Position numbers and translations under genes: made by a program. DNA of 64,000 nucleotides, taken from positions 25,667-89,666 of the forward strand of contig PXUB01000003.1 of the NCBI GenBank assembly GCA_003009755.1, written 5' to 3'. The stretch is from Thermoplasmatales archaeon SW_10_69_26. Its GTDB lineage: Archaea; Thermoplasmatota; SW-10-69-26. Positions 25,417-33,299 of this stretch are shown piece by piece; within the stretch, counting starts at the first letter, position 1, and each line of letters starts with the position of its first letter. The notes beneath the pieces are model-generated. The model ran no database searches and was not told where the DNA came from. It worked only from the letters and a program-made list of their open reading frames with translations.

Positions 25417-25989
25417 TCACCGCTTGCAGATGTCGACGAAGTTCTCGAAGATCTCCTCACCGTGCTCGGTGTGGGAGACCTCCGGGTGGAACTGCAATCC
25501 GTACAGCGGGCGCTCGCGGTGGCGCATCGCCTGCACGCGGCAGGCCTCCGAGCTGGCCAGGGTCTCGAAGCCCTCGGGCACGGTCGTCACCTCGTCGTTG
25601 TGGCTCTCCCAGACCTGGCTGCGATCGGGGAGGCCGGCTAGGATGTCGTCCTGACCGACCCCGTCCTCGAGCACCAGCTCGGTCTTGCCGAACTCCGGCG
25701 TCTGGGCCGCCTCGGCGCGCCCGCCGAAGTGGCCGGCCATGAACTGGTGGCCCGCGCAGATGCCCAAGATCGGCACCTCGGCCTCGTCGAGGTAGGTCCC
25801 GCACTCGCCCAAGGTGTCCTCGAGCCCGATGCGCGGGGACCCGCCCGAGAGGACGAGACCGTCCACGTCGAGCTCGGCCAGCGGCGTGTCGTTGGGCACG
25901 ATCTCCGTGTCCACCCCGAGATCGCGCAGCGTGCGCCACTCCCGGTGCGTCCACTGCCCTCCATTGTCGATGACGACGATGCGGACCAC
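25417..25989 (-). CDS. guaAA: GMP synthase glutamine amidotransferase subunit
   Basis: Predicted 190-residue class I amidotransferase. The nucleophile is in GICAGHQFMAGHFGG, and the His/Glu of the triad in LQFHPEVSHTEHG. Archaea split GMP synthase into this subunit and a separate ATP-pyrophosphatase subunit, which is not in the window. The GTG start has GGAG about 8 bases upstream and a CTTAAG element further up. Confidence 0.92.
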   Translation of the reverse strand: MVRIVVIDNGGQWTHREWRTLRDLGVDTEIVPNDTPLAELDVDGLVLSGGSPRIGLEDTLGECGTYLDEAEVPILGICAGHQFMAGHFGGRAEAAQTPEFGKTELVLEDGVGQDDILAGLPDRSQVWESHNDEVTTVPEGFETLASSEACRVQAMRHRERPLYGLQFHPEVSHTEHGEEIFENFVDICKR

Positions 25990-26064
25990 GGTCGGCTCCT
26001 ATCCCGACCAAGCCTCCCTCCGTTCTTAAGCGATTCGTCGTCGGCCCCCGCCGTGGACCCCGGG

Positions 26065-26227
26065 CTGTCTCGTTAAGCAGGGGCCGCGAAGGACACGAGG
26101 GATCGCCACGGCCACGAAGGGCCTGTGACTCGCCGCCGGGCGGCGTTGTCACGGCAGCTGCTCGCCTTTGTGCCCTGCGTCCCTTCGCGTACTTGGTGGT
26201 CCCCCCCGTTCCTTATCCTTACAGCGC
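26065..26227 (+). repeat. 160-base structured intergenic repeat, copy 1
   Basis: The copy begins CTGTCTCGTTAAGCAGGGGC and ends CTTATCCTTACA. It contains GAAGGACACGA and CCACGAAGG on one side, CCCTTCGCGT and TTGGTGG on the other, and a GTGAC...GTCAC stem with GCCGCC/GGCGGC at the centre. The whole is a long imperfect dyad. It is near-identical to copies at 47530-47688 and 56799-56960. It lies between guaA and the TPI gene. Confidence 0.85.
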
Positions 26228-26280
26228 GCGTGGACCCCCTCGCGTGGTTTTTCAACGATGCCGACGTTGGTCGCGCCACC

Positions 26281-27009
26281 ATGGCAGCACCGATCGAAGA
26301 CCTCGAGCCGCCGGTCCTCGTCGTCAACTACAAGGTGTACCCCACGGCGCTGGGCGAACGCGCCCTCAGCCTTACACGCGAACTGGAGGAGGCCGCCGCC
26401 AGCTACCCGGACGCCACGCTCGCCATCGCCCCCAGCCACCCCGACGTCGGCGCCGTCGCCCAGGCCAGCGACCTACCCGTGCTCGCCCAGCACGCCGACG
26501 GCCACCGACCCGGGTCCGGTACCGGTCGCGTGCTGCCCGAGAGCCTCTCCGACCGAGGCGCGATCGGGAGCCTCATCAACCATGCCGAGCGCCAGGTCAC
26601 CGAGAAGGAGGCCAACCGGTCCGTGGACCGCCTGACGGAGAAGGGCATGGCCGTCATCGCGTGCGCCGAGGACGTCGAGGTCACGCGCACGATGGCCTCC
26701 CTGGAACCGACCTATGTCGCCATGGAGCCGCCCGAACTCATCGGCGGCGACGTCTCCGTCACCAGCGCCGATCCCGGCATCATCGAGGACAGCCTCGAGG
26801 CGGCCCAGGAGATCGATCCCGACGCCCGCATCCTGTGCGGAGCCGGCGTCAAGGACGCCGAGGACGTGGCCAAGGCTCGCGACCTCGGCGCCGAGGGCGT
26901 GCTCGTGGCCTCCGGGGTCACGAAGGCAGAGGACCCGACCCAGGCGGCCCGCGACCTGCTGCGAGGCGCCGTCGAGCCGGCAGCGACGCTCGAGGGAAGC
27001 GAGAAGTGA
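26281..27009 (+). CDS. tpiA: Triose-phosphate isomerase, archaeal type
   Basis: Predicted 242 residues, the short archaeal length. Asn and Lys of the active site are in VVNYKVYPT, the catalytic Glu in AMEPPELIGG, and the phosphate loop in LCGAGVKDAED. ATG 26281 is chosen because MAAPIEDLEPPVLVVNYK fits the family start; GTGGTTTTTC lies about 33 bases upstream. Confidence 0.92.
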   Translation: MAAPIEDLEPPVLVVNYKVYPTALGERALSLTRELEEAAASYPDATLAIAPSHPDVGAVAQASDLPVLAQHADGHRPGSGTGRVLPESLSDRGAIGSLINHAERQVTEKEANRSVDRLTEKGMAVIACAEDVEVTRTMASLEPTYVAMEPPELIGGDVSVTSADPGIIEDSLEAAQEIDPDARILCGAGVKDAEDVAKARDLGAEGVLVASGVTKAEDPTQAARDLLRGAVEPAATLEGSEK

Positions 27010-27031
27010 AGAGGAGAGAGAAGAGGGGAAG

Positions 27032-27048
27032 CGGCCGGAAACCGGCCG
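27032..27048. terminator. Hairpin between convergent genes
   Basis: CGGCCGG and CCGGCCG flank a three-base AAA loop, midway between the stops of the TPI gene (27009) and the small protein gene (27058). Both strands could use it as a terminator. Confidence 0.45.
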
Positions 27049-27057
27049 AAGTGGAGG

Positions 27058-27243
27058 TTACGACTTCCGCAAGTACGGAAGTCCGGTCGAGTCGTTGACG
27101 CCAACCTCGTAGCCGTCAGGCAACTTGGATTGGCTCCCGGACTTCGGTTCGTCCTTGGAGAAGAAGTAGATCGTCTGCTCCCCACCGTTCTTCAGATCCA
27201 CGTTGCGGGAATAGAGTGTGTACCCGTTGTGCTCGTACGGCAT
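27058..27243 (-). CDS. Small conserved archaeal-type protein (61 residues)
   Basis: The protein reads MPYEHNGYTLYSRNVDLKNG, then QTIYFFSKDEPKSG, then LPDGYEVGVNDSTGLPYLRK. The pattern 'vxLKNGxxQTIYFFS...P.GYEV..N..TGLPyLkK' is, from memory, a recurring small archaeal domain of unknown function. ATG 27243 has a GCTATAC element about 22 bases upstream. Confidence 0.75.
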   Translation of the reverse strand: MPYEHNGYTLYSRNVDLKNGGEQTIYFFSKDEPKSGSQSKLPDGYEVGVNDSTGLPYLRKS

Positions 27244-27287
27244 CCCTTGCACCCGACGGTGGTATAGCGTGGCCAGGCATGAAGGTT

Positions 27288-27311
27288 CCGCTTTCCCTCC
27301 GGGGAAAGCGG
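27288..27311. promoter_or_regulatory. Strong hairpin in a divergent promoter region
   Basis: CCGCTTTCCC and GGGAAAGCGG form a perfect 10-base stem with a four-base loop. It lies between the divergent starts at 27243 and 27475. Its role is unknown; it could be an operator, a terminator or part of an RNA. Confidence 0.4.
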
Positions 27312-27474
27312 TCCTCACAAGGGAAACAGCCGACGGCAGCGGGGTTGACGCCGAGCGTCACCGCGATCCGTCCCCACGCGGTGTGGATGGGGCCCATTGA
27401 AAGGGCCGAAGGGAATATGGCAGGGAAGGCATGGAGGCCTGTCCCCTTCGATGGCATCCTCCGGAGGAGGAGTA

Positions 27475-27960
27475 GTGGTCGGTCCCGACGAGATCGTGGC
27501 CAACGCCCGCGACCGGGGGGTCCCCGTGGATCTGCTCTCGGATCTGGGCCCCATCCGAACGGTCGTCGAGGCCTCGGAAGCCGCCGGCCGCAGCCTCGGG
27601 GAGGTCGGGAACACGGTCCTCGTCACGATCCAGGGCCGACCCGTGCTCGTCGTCGTCCCCGGCGACCGCGCCCTCGACGGCGAAGCCGTCGGCGCCACGT
27701 ACGGCGCGGACGCGCTCGAGATCTCCCTCGCCACGCAAGCCGAGGCCCGCGAGCTGACCGGCTACGATCTCGGCCTGATCCCGCCCGTCGGCCACGAAGC
27801 CGACTGCGACCTCCTCGTCGACCGCCACCTCCTCGACCACGAGCGGGTCCTGTTCCCAGCCGGCACCGACGACACCCTCCTCGAGCTGGATCCCCGCCAG
27901 CTCGCCGCGCTGGACGACGCCGAGGTGGGCGAGTGGAGCCGCGCCAAGGACGAGGGTTGA
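27475..27960 (+). CDS. YbaK/aminoacyl-tRNA deacylase family protein
   Basis: Predicted 161 residues with the YbaK fold pattern: GNTVLVTIQGRPVLVVVPGD, ALEISLATQAEARELTGYDL, IPPVGHEADCDLLVDRHLLD. Family members hydrolyse mischarged tRNAs. GTG 27475 is preceded by GGAGGAGGAG; an upstream in-frame ATG at 27451 is possible. It lies just before the aIF1A gene, in line with a translation role. Confidence 0.75.
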   Translation: MVGPDEIVANARDRGVPVDLLSDLGPIRTVVEASEAAGRSLGEVGNTVLVTIQGRPVLVVVPGDRALDGEAVGATYGADALEISLATQAEARELTGYDLGLIPPVGHEADCDLLVDRHLLDHERVLFPAGTDDTLLELDPRQLAALDDAEVGEWSRAKDEG

Positions 27961-28013
27961 CCCCGTCCGGACTGCCGAGGTTTTATCACGAGTCACGGCT
28001 AAGAGGAGCCACG

Positions 28014-28331
28014 ATGGCCGAGGACGATGACCAGGGCAGCGGGTTCAACGGGCCTCTGCCCGACGAGCGGAAGCGGGAGATGTTCGCTCTCGCCAAGAAC
28101 CTGCTCGGCGGCTCCCGCCTCGAGGTCGTCTGCGAGGACGGCGAGACCCGCATGGGACGCATCAAGGGCAAGCACAAGCGCCGCATGTGGATCCGCGAGG
28201 GGGATCTGTTGATCGTCAAGCCCTGGGACTTCCAGGACGAGAAGTGCGACGTCGAGTACCGCTACGTCCAGAACCAGTCCGAGTACCTCTCTCGCCGGGG
28301 CATGATCCCCGACGAGCTGGACGTGTTCTAG
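28014..28331 (+). CDS. eif1A: Translation initiation factor aIF1A
   Basis: Predicted 105 residues with the OB-fold S1-like domain: LLGGSRLEVVCEDGETRMGR, IKGKHKRRMWIREGDLLIVK and the C-terminal EYLSRRGMIPDEL. It binds the small ribosomal subunit A site during initiation. GGTTTTATCACG lies about 32 bases upstream of the ATG and GAGGAG serves as ribosome site. Confidence 0.95.
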   Translation: MAEDDDQGSGFNGPLPDERKREMFALAKNLLGGSRLEVVCEDGETRMGRIKGKHKRRMWIREGDLLIVKPWDFQDEKCDVEYRYVQNQSEYLSRRGMIPDELDVF

Positions 28332-28850
28332 CTCGGTCGGTCGGCTCCCTTGGGGTCTCCCGTCGGCAGGCTGCCCCCAGCGGCTCCCGCCGACGGCGTC
28401 GCTCTGGATCGGAACGCCTCCGGCATTCCTGCTTCGAGCTCGTTGTCAGTGACCGCTGAGGCTATGCAGTGGATTCGGGCAGCCTGCCTCGGTCCGACCC
28501 TTCGGTCGCCGACCTCCCTCGCTGTGAAGCCGGGGTCATTGTCAGCGAACATGGGAGGGCGGCCATCCTGCCTTGGGTCCAATCGGCAGAGGCCGGCCCT
28601 CCGAGGAGGACGGATCCTGATCCGTCCGAACCGTGAGGGCTCCTGCCGTCAGGCGAACCCTCGCGGGAAGCCGAGCTTGCTCGGCTGACCCTTCGGTCGC
28701 CGACCTGCCTCGCTGCTGTGCAGCTGCCTGTTGCTGCTTGAAGCCTGGACGATGATAGAGGGGGAACTCCGCAGGTCGTTTCCTCGTCTGAGCGGGGGAG
28801 GTTCTACCGCCAAGAGGGGAACCGATCCCGATCTGCCGTGGCACGACCCC
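28332..28850. other. 520-base non-coding region with many hairpins and a 29-base direct repeat
   Basis: Perfect stems occur at 28360-28396 (8 bases, with an inner 4-base stem), 28608-28627 (9 bases, loop CT), 28670-28685 (7 bases, loop TT) and 28712-28724 (5 bases). A 29-base sequence starting GACCCTTCGGTCGCCGACCT occurs at 28496-28524 and, with one change, at 28687-28715. GACC-GGTC inside it forms a tetraloop hairpin on either strand. No convincing protein is seen. It could hold one or two RNAs or a decayed insertion sequence. Confidence 0.5.
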
Positions 28851-28853
28851 ACA

Positions 28854-28860
28854 CATATAT
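28854..28860 (+). promoter_or_regulatory. ATATATG TATA element
   Basis: CACATATATGG stands out in GC-rich surroundings, 57 bases before ATG 28917. That implies a leader of about 30 bases. It is symmetric, so it could also serve the minus strand and the hairpin-rich region. Confidence 0.45.
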
Positions 28861-28916
28861 GGCGGCTGACCGATACGGGCCACGGGCGCTGGGAGGCGTC
28901 CAGGAAGCAACTCGAT

Positions 28917-29345
28917 ATGCGGAACACGATCATCCTGCTGGCAGCTGCGAGCCTGTTGACGATGGCGCCGGCGGCCGTCGCCGGTCACGGCGAAACGTTC
29001 GAAGAGGACGGCGAGATCCTCCTCGGTCAGCCCGGCACCAATGCCGGGGTCGGCGTCACCGAGCTCGGCGCCGCCTGCGATACCGAGAGCGAGCTGAACG
29101 GTGTCGACGGCCAATGGTACGCCATCGACGGCTTCGACGACCACGACTTCGAGCTGACGATGGACGACACGCTCGACGTCGACATGTACTTCTACACGAC
29201 CGAATGCGAGTTCATCGACGACGGCTTCGACGGAGCCGAGGCCTTCCTCGGCGGCACCGAGGACGGCACGGTCCCGTCCGAGGCCGCCTTCGCCGTCGTC
29301 GACGGCTTCGCCGGCACCGGCGACTTCACGCTCTCGATCAGCTGA
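28917..29345 (+). CDS. Small secreted acidic protein
   Basis: Predicted 142 residues. The signal peptide IILLAAASLLTMAPAAVAG is followed by a very acidic mature part with two cysteines (AACDTES; TTECEF). The pattern FDDHDFELTMDDTLDVDMYF and AVVDGFAGTGDFTLSIS is beta-sandwich-like, as in pre-peptidase C-terminal domains. No enzyme motif is seen. Confidence 0.72.
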   Translation: MRNTIILLAAASLLTMAPAAVAGHGETFEEDGEILLGQPGTNAGVGVTELGAACDTESELNGVDGQWYAIDGFDDHDFELTMDDTLDVDMYFYTTECEFIDDGFDGAEAFLGGTEDGTVPSEAAFAVVDGFAGTGDFTLSIS

Positions 29346-29445
29346 CGATCGGGCCCACCGCGGGCGGCCGCTGGCCGCCCGCCGTCTTCTTCTGTACATC
29401 TGACCCTCGCCGGGGCTCCAAGAGGCACCGGTGGCTTCCCAGCCC

Positions 29446-29760
29446 ATGCGCGCGATGGTGTTCTTCTCCCTGCATCCGATCGGCCGGGACGACAGCATGT
29501 CCGACGAGATCGCCGAGGCCGTCAAGGTCCTCCGCGAACACGGCCTCGAGCACGAGGTCGGCCCGACCGGGACCACGATCTTCGGCGAGCTCGGCGACAT
29601 CATGCAAGCGATCGAGGAGTGCCACGACCGGATCAGCGAGGACGGCACCCGCGTGAACAGCGAGCTGATGATCGACGCCAAGCCCGGGCTCGACGTCGGC
29701 GAGATGCGGGGCCGCGTCGACCGGGTCATGGAGCGGTTGGAGGAGCCGGCTCCCGCCTGA
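29446..29760 (+). CDS. Thiamine-binding protein, MTH1187/YkoF family
   Basis: Predicted 104 residues: MRAMVFFSLHPIGRDDSMSD, HGLEHEVGPTGTTIFGE and RVNSELMIDAKPG match the ferredoxin-like fold that binds hydroxymethylpyrimidine or thiamine. An in-frame GTG at 29431 could add five residues. A damaged paralogue follows directly. Confidence 0.82.
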   Translation: MRAMVFFSLHPIGRDDSMSDEIAEAVKVLREHGLEHEVGPTGTTIFGELGDIMQAIEECHDRISEDGTRVNSELMIDAKPGLDVGEMRGRVDRVMERLEEPAPA

Positions 29761-29798
29761 GCCCGCAGCCTCGAGACCCGCCGCCCGGTTCGCGGGTC

Positions 29799-30090
29799 GT
29801 GCGCGCGATAGCGGTCGTCTCGATCCATCCCATCGGCGAGGGGGCCAGCCTCGGCGACGAGATCCGAGACGATCGAAGTCCTCGAGGACGGCGGCCTCGA
29901 GCACGAGGTCGGCCCCAGCGGCACCACGATCCTCGGCGGCTGGGACGAGGGGATGGCCACGCTCGAGCGCTGCAACGAGGCCTTGGGCGCCCCCGAGACG
30001 CGGGTCAACACCGTGATCGAGGTCGACGCCAAGCCCGGCCTCGACCCCGGCGACATCGAGGCGAAGGTCGACCGCGGGACCGGTCCCTAA
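29799..30090 (+). pseudogene. Frameshifted second MTH1187-family gene
   Basis: VRAIAVVSIHPIGEGASLGD is read in one frame and, from about 29870, ETIEVLEDGGLEHEVGP, SGTTILGGWDEG and RVNTVIEVDAKPG in another. A single-base change near 29868 separates them. It is either a recent pseudogene or a sequencing error. The two copies align along their whole length. Confidence 0.75.
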
Positions 30091-30800
30091 ACATGAATCG
30101 CTACGGGCCGGCCCGTCTGCGGGTCCTCGTCGGGAACCTCGGGCAACCGGCCGGCCTCGCCCTCGGCCACGCGGTGGGCCGACCAGGCGGCGATCGAGGC
30201 GTCGAGCACGTCGCGCGGGCTCATCCGGCCGACGCCACCGAGCGAGCGCGTGGGCCGCAGCCCGGCTTCCGCCAACAGCGTCAGCCGTTCGTAGGTGGCT
30301 CGCGCGCCGCGCCCGTAGGTCTCCAGCGGCCCGCCCTCGCCGCGTGCGTCGTTGAGCGCCAGGTAGGAGACCTCGGGGTGCATCTCGACGATCCGATGAT
30401 CGTCGCCGGCGGCCTCGTTCACCGCCAACAGCCGCTGGCGGCCGGCGAACATCGGCTCCGCGGGCTGCGGGCAGCCCTGCTCCTCGGCGATCCGGCAAGC
30501 CTGCTCGTAGCTGTCGACCTCGAACACGGCCAACGGCGGCGTCCAGAACACGCGCTCGCCGGCCTCGCCCAGCGCCTCGCGAGCGGCCACGTCGGCCCGG
30601 CGGCGGCCATCGCGCTGGTTGCCCTCGGGGTCGTCGTGCCCGATCGGGACGTCGACGGCGATCGTGTCCGCGCCCTCGGCGGCGTCGAGCAGCTCGTCGA
30701 GCTGGTCGAAGCGGCGGATCGCCGCCAGCGAGCCGTCCTGCAGCTCGACGGCGACCCAGGCGTCCGGCTGGCGGGCGTCGACGCCCAAGACCCTCGTCAC
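30087..30800 (-). CDS. DUF429 family protein (copy 1)
   Basis: Predicted 237 residues. The RNase H-like fold is indicated by VLGVDARQPDAWVAVEL, IAVDVPIGHDD and VEMHPEVSYLAL; relatives are annotated as predicted nucleases. The acidic residues in GVD and AVDVP are kept. It shares the tail DPQTGRPVAIHV with two neighbours (DPRTGR.VA.H). Its stop overlaps the damaged thiamine-binding gene. Confidence 0.75.
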   Translation of the reverse strand: MTRVLGVDARQPDAWVAVELQDGSLAAIRRFDQLDELLDAAEGADTIAVDVPIGHDDPEGNQRDGRRRADVAAREALGEAGERVFWTPPLAVFEVDSYEQACRIAEEQGCPQPAEPMFAGRQRLLAVNEAAGDDHRIVEMHPEVSYLALNDARGEGGPLETYGRGARATYERLTLLAEAGLRPTRSLGGVGRMSPRDVLDASIAAWSAHRVAEGEAGRLPEVPDEDPQTGRPVAIHV

Positions 30801-30840
30801 GCGCCCGGCAGAACGCCGGGCCCGTTTGTACGTGACGGCC

Positions 30841-31206
30841 TCAGCAGGTGGAGTGGATCAAGGCGCCGACGTCGGCGTCCTCGGCGAGCTCGTTGTACCG
30901 CTCGACCGCCGCGTTCGACTCGAGCACCTCGGTCTCGATGCCCTGTTCCTCGAGCCAGGCCAGCGTCTGGTCCTGCACCTGCAGGCGCTCGTTCTGGCCG
31001 CGGGAGAGGATGATGCGCTGGGCCCCCTCGTCGACGAGCTCCTCGACGTCCCCGATCTGGATGCCGGGGACGTGGCTGGTGCCGGTCTCGTTCCAGTTCC
31101 AGCCGCGAGCGCCGCCGGGCCACAGTTTCGCGTCGCGGAACGAGCCGTGGCCCTCGACGTCGACCTGGCCCCACGACAGGTCCTCGATCGTTGGTGGCTT
31201 CTCCAT
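30841..31206 (-). CDS. Mth938-domain protein
   Basis: Predicted 121 residues: DLSWGQVDVEGHGSFRDAKL, then RIILSRGQNERLQ, then NAAVERYNELAED and GALIHSTC. This is the Mth938/NDUFAF3-like fold of unknown biochemical role. The C-terminal Cys and Asn-Glu pattern are typical. It sits between two DUF429 genes on the same strand, with gaps of about 40-50 bases. Confidence 0.75.
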   Translation of the reverse strand: MEKPPTIEDLSWGQVDVEGHGSFRDAKLWPGGARGWNWNETGTSHVPGIQIGDVEELVDEGAQRIILSRGQNERLQVQDQTLAWLEEQGIETEVLESNAAVERYNELAEDADVGALIHSTC

Positions 31207-31254
31207 CGTCGACCCTCGTGCTGGCAAGCGGGTCCCGGCTACATGGGTGCTGGG

Positions 31255-31950
31255 TCAGGCGTGCACGGCGACCAGGCGACCCGTGCGCGGGTCCGAGGGC
31301 GGGTCCCCGGGCAGACGGCGGGCCTGGCCGCGGCTCACGCGGTGGGCGGTCCAGGCGGCCGCGCAGGCGTCCAGCGCCGGGCGCGGGTCGTGGTCGGCCG
31401 GTTCCACCTCCTCCGGGTGCAGGCCCTCCCCGTGCAGCCGCTCCAGCCGCTCGTCGAGGGCGGCCCACGAGCTGCCGTAGTGCTCGGGCGGGCGCCGACC
31501 CGCGCCCATGTGGGCGAAGCTGACCTCCGGATGCACCTCGACCAGGCGCTGGTCGCGACCGGCGCGGTCGGCCAGCGCCGCCAGCCGGTCGGCGGCGAAC
31601 CACAGCGCGGCCTCGAGCTTGGGCCAGCCGCGCTCCCGGCACATCGCCAACGCCTCGTGGTACGTGTCGGTCGCGAACACGGCCGGCGGTGGCAACACGA
31701 AGAACCGCTCGCCGGCCTCGCCCAGCACCTCGCGCGCGGCCACGTCGCAGGCCCGCCACCCGTCGCTCTCGCCTCGGGGGTCCTCGTGGCCGAGGGGCAC
31801 GTCGACGGCGATCGTGGCCACCTCATCATCGGCCGCCAGGGCCGCGTCGAGATCCCCGGCCGCGTGCAGGTCGACGAGCTCGCCGTCCTCGATCTCGGCG
31901 ACCCAGAACGGGGCTCGTCCGCGAGCGTCGACGCCTTGGACCCGCACCAC
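31255..31950 (-). CDS. DUF429 family protein (copy 2)
   Basis: Predicted 231 residues. VQGVDARGRAPFWVAEIEDG, IAVDVPLGHEDPRGESDGW and VEVHPEVSFAHM align with copies 1 and 3. Divergence among the three is high, so duplication is old. GTG 31950 starts it. Confidence 0.75.
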   Translation of the reverse strand: MVRVQGVDARGRAPFWVAEIEDGELVDLHAAGDLDAALAADDEVATIAVDVPLGHEDPRGESDGWRACDVAAREVLGEAGERFFVLPPPAVFATDTYHEALAMCRERGWPKLEAALWFAADRLAALADRAGRDQRLVEVHPEVSFAHMGAGRRPPEHYGSSWAALDERLERLHGEGLHPEEVEPADHDPRPALDACAAAWTAHRVSRGQARRLPGDPPSDPRTGRLVAVHA

Positions 31951-31984
31951 ACGCTCGCGAACCCGGGTCCGGGTTGAAGACTGT

Positions 31985-32701
31985 TCACACGTGGATCGCG
32001 ACCGCTCGCCCCGTGCGGGGATCCGTGGGCGGATCGGTGGGCACCGTCCGCGCCGCCTCGCGTCTCACCCGTCGGGCGACCCAAGCGCAGGCGGCCGCGT
32101 CGACGACGTCGTGGGCGCGGGCCCGCCCGGCCTCGCCGGCCTCGCGGGGCAGCTCGATGCCCGCCGCCGACAGAAGCGACAGCCGTGCCCACCGTCCCCG
32201 CCAGGACCGCTTGGATCCGATCGCGAGGTCGGGGTCGTGGGTTCCAGCCATCGCCTGGAAGGCCAGTTCGGGGTGAGCCTCCACGAGGCGCGGGTCGCCG
32301 GTGGCCACCTCGCGGACCTCGCGGATGCGGTCGGCCAGCGCCCAGGCTTGGCGGGAGGGGGCGATCGTGTCGCGCTGGCGGGCCCGATCGACGGCCGCCT
32401 CGTAGGTCTCGGCCGCCATCACGTCCGGGGGCGGGACGGGGAAGACCGAGGCGGCCCTGTCCCCCAACAGGTCGCGAGCGCGCTCGTCGGCCCGCCGGCG
32501 GCCGTCGGCGTCGCCGTGGGGGTCCTCGTGCCCGATCGGGACGTCGACGGCCACGGCCTCGGCGGCCGGGTTGGCGTCGAGGGCTTCGGTCAGCTCCTCG
32601 ACGAAGGACAACGCGGGTGAGGCGTCCTCCGCCAGGCGGCACACGAGCCAGCCTTGGACCGAACCCATGCGAGCACCGTCGACACCGAGCACGCACGACA
32701 T
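31985..32701 (-). CDS. DUF429 family protein (copy 3)
   Basis: Predicted 238 residues. CVLGVDGARMGSVQGW, VAVDVPIGHEDPHGDADG and VEAHPELAFQAMAG define the family. Start ATG 32701 follows the upstream GNAT gene by about 11 bases, so the five genes from 33279 to 30087 may be one transcript. Confidence 0.78.
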   Translation of the reverse strand: MSCVLGVDGARMGSVQGWLVCRLAEDASPALSFVEELTEALDANPAAEAVAVDVPIGHEDPHGDADGRRRADERARDLLGDRAASVFPVPPPDVMAAETYEAAVDRARQRDTIAPSRQAWALADRIREVREVATGDPRLVEAHPELAFQAMAGTHDPDLAIGSKRSWRGRWARLSLLSAAGIELPREAGEAGRARAHDVVDAAACAWVARRVRREAARTVPTDPPTDPRTGRAVAIHV

Positions 32702-32712
32702 CGGATCGGTCC

Positions 32713-33279
32713 TCAGGCGCGCCCGGTGCGGCGCTCCCACTCCTCGCGCAGCAGGCCGAAGAAGATCTTGTCCATCCAGTCGCCTTGGCGGCGGGTGTGC
32801 CAACGCAACCGGCCTTCCTCGTGGAACCCGTAGCGTTTGAACAGGTCGATGCTGGCCTTGTTACCCTCGAGCACGACGCCGTAAAGCTTGGTCAGGTCCA
32901 GGCGGTCGAAGGCGATCTCGAGCAACAGGTCGAAGGCCTCGAAGGCCACGCCCTCGCCCCACATCTCGCGGCCGAGCCAGATCCCGATCTCGGCGTTGTG
33001 GGATTCCAGGTCGACGTCGGAGAGGGCAGCCATGCCGACGAGGCGATCGGCCTCGATCGTGGCGATCGCCAGGTGGAAGGACTTGCCCACGCGGGCCTCC
33101 TCCTCGGCGAGCGCGATGAAGCGGGCCCCGTGCTCGCGCGAGTAGGGGTGTGGGAGGTCGGTCCAGCGGGCGATCGCTTCGTCGTCGGCGGCGTCGACCA
33201 GGTCCTCCAGGTCCCCGTCCTGGACGGGGCGTAGGCGGACCCGCTCGCCTTCGCGCCGCAGAGCCTTGGCCTGGACCAC
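32713..33279 (-). CDS. GNAT acetyltransferase, RimJ/RimL type
   Basis: Predicted 188 residues. RLRPVQDGDLEDLVDA, AEIGIWLGREMWGEGVAFEA and YGVVLEGNKASIDLFKRYGF are typical of RimJ-like enzymes that acetylate protein N-termini or small amines. GTG 33279 is preceded by GGAGACC and, further up, GCCTTTAGG. Confidence 0.85.
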   Translation of the reverse strand: MVQAKALRREGERVRLRPVQDGDLEDLVDAADDEAIARWTDLPHPYSREHGARFIALAEEEARVGKSFHLAIATIEADRLVGMAALSDVDLESHNAEIGIWLGREMWGEGVAFEAFDLLLEIAFDRLDLTKLYGVVLEGNKASIDLFKRYGFHEEGRLRWHTRRQGDWMDKIFFGLLREEWERRTGRA

Positions 33280-33299
33280 ATCGATGCTGGAGGTCTCCT

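Noticed and set aside
26125-26280. N-terminal extension of the TPI gene and small frames within the three repeats
   Set aside because: The same open reading recurs in all three repeat copies because the DNA is repeated. It is not followed by a common protein, and the TPI family starts at 26281.
28328-28582. Minus-strand protein ending AVTDNELEAGMPEAF, perhaps a TnpB tail
   Set aside because: There is no catalytic motif, no zinc ribbon and no start. The resemblance is only to the general look of such tails, so I did not call it.
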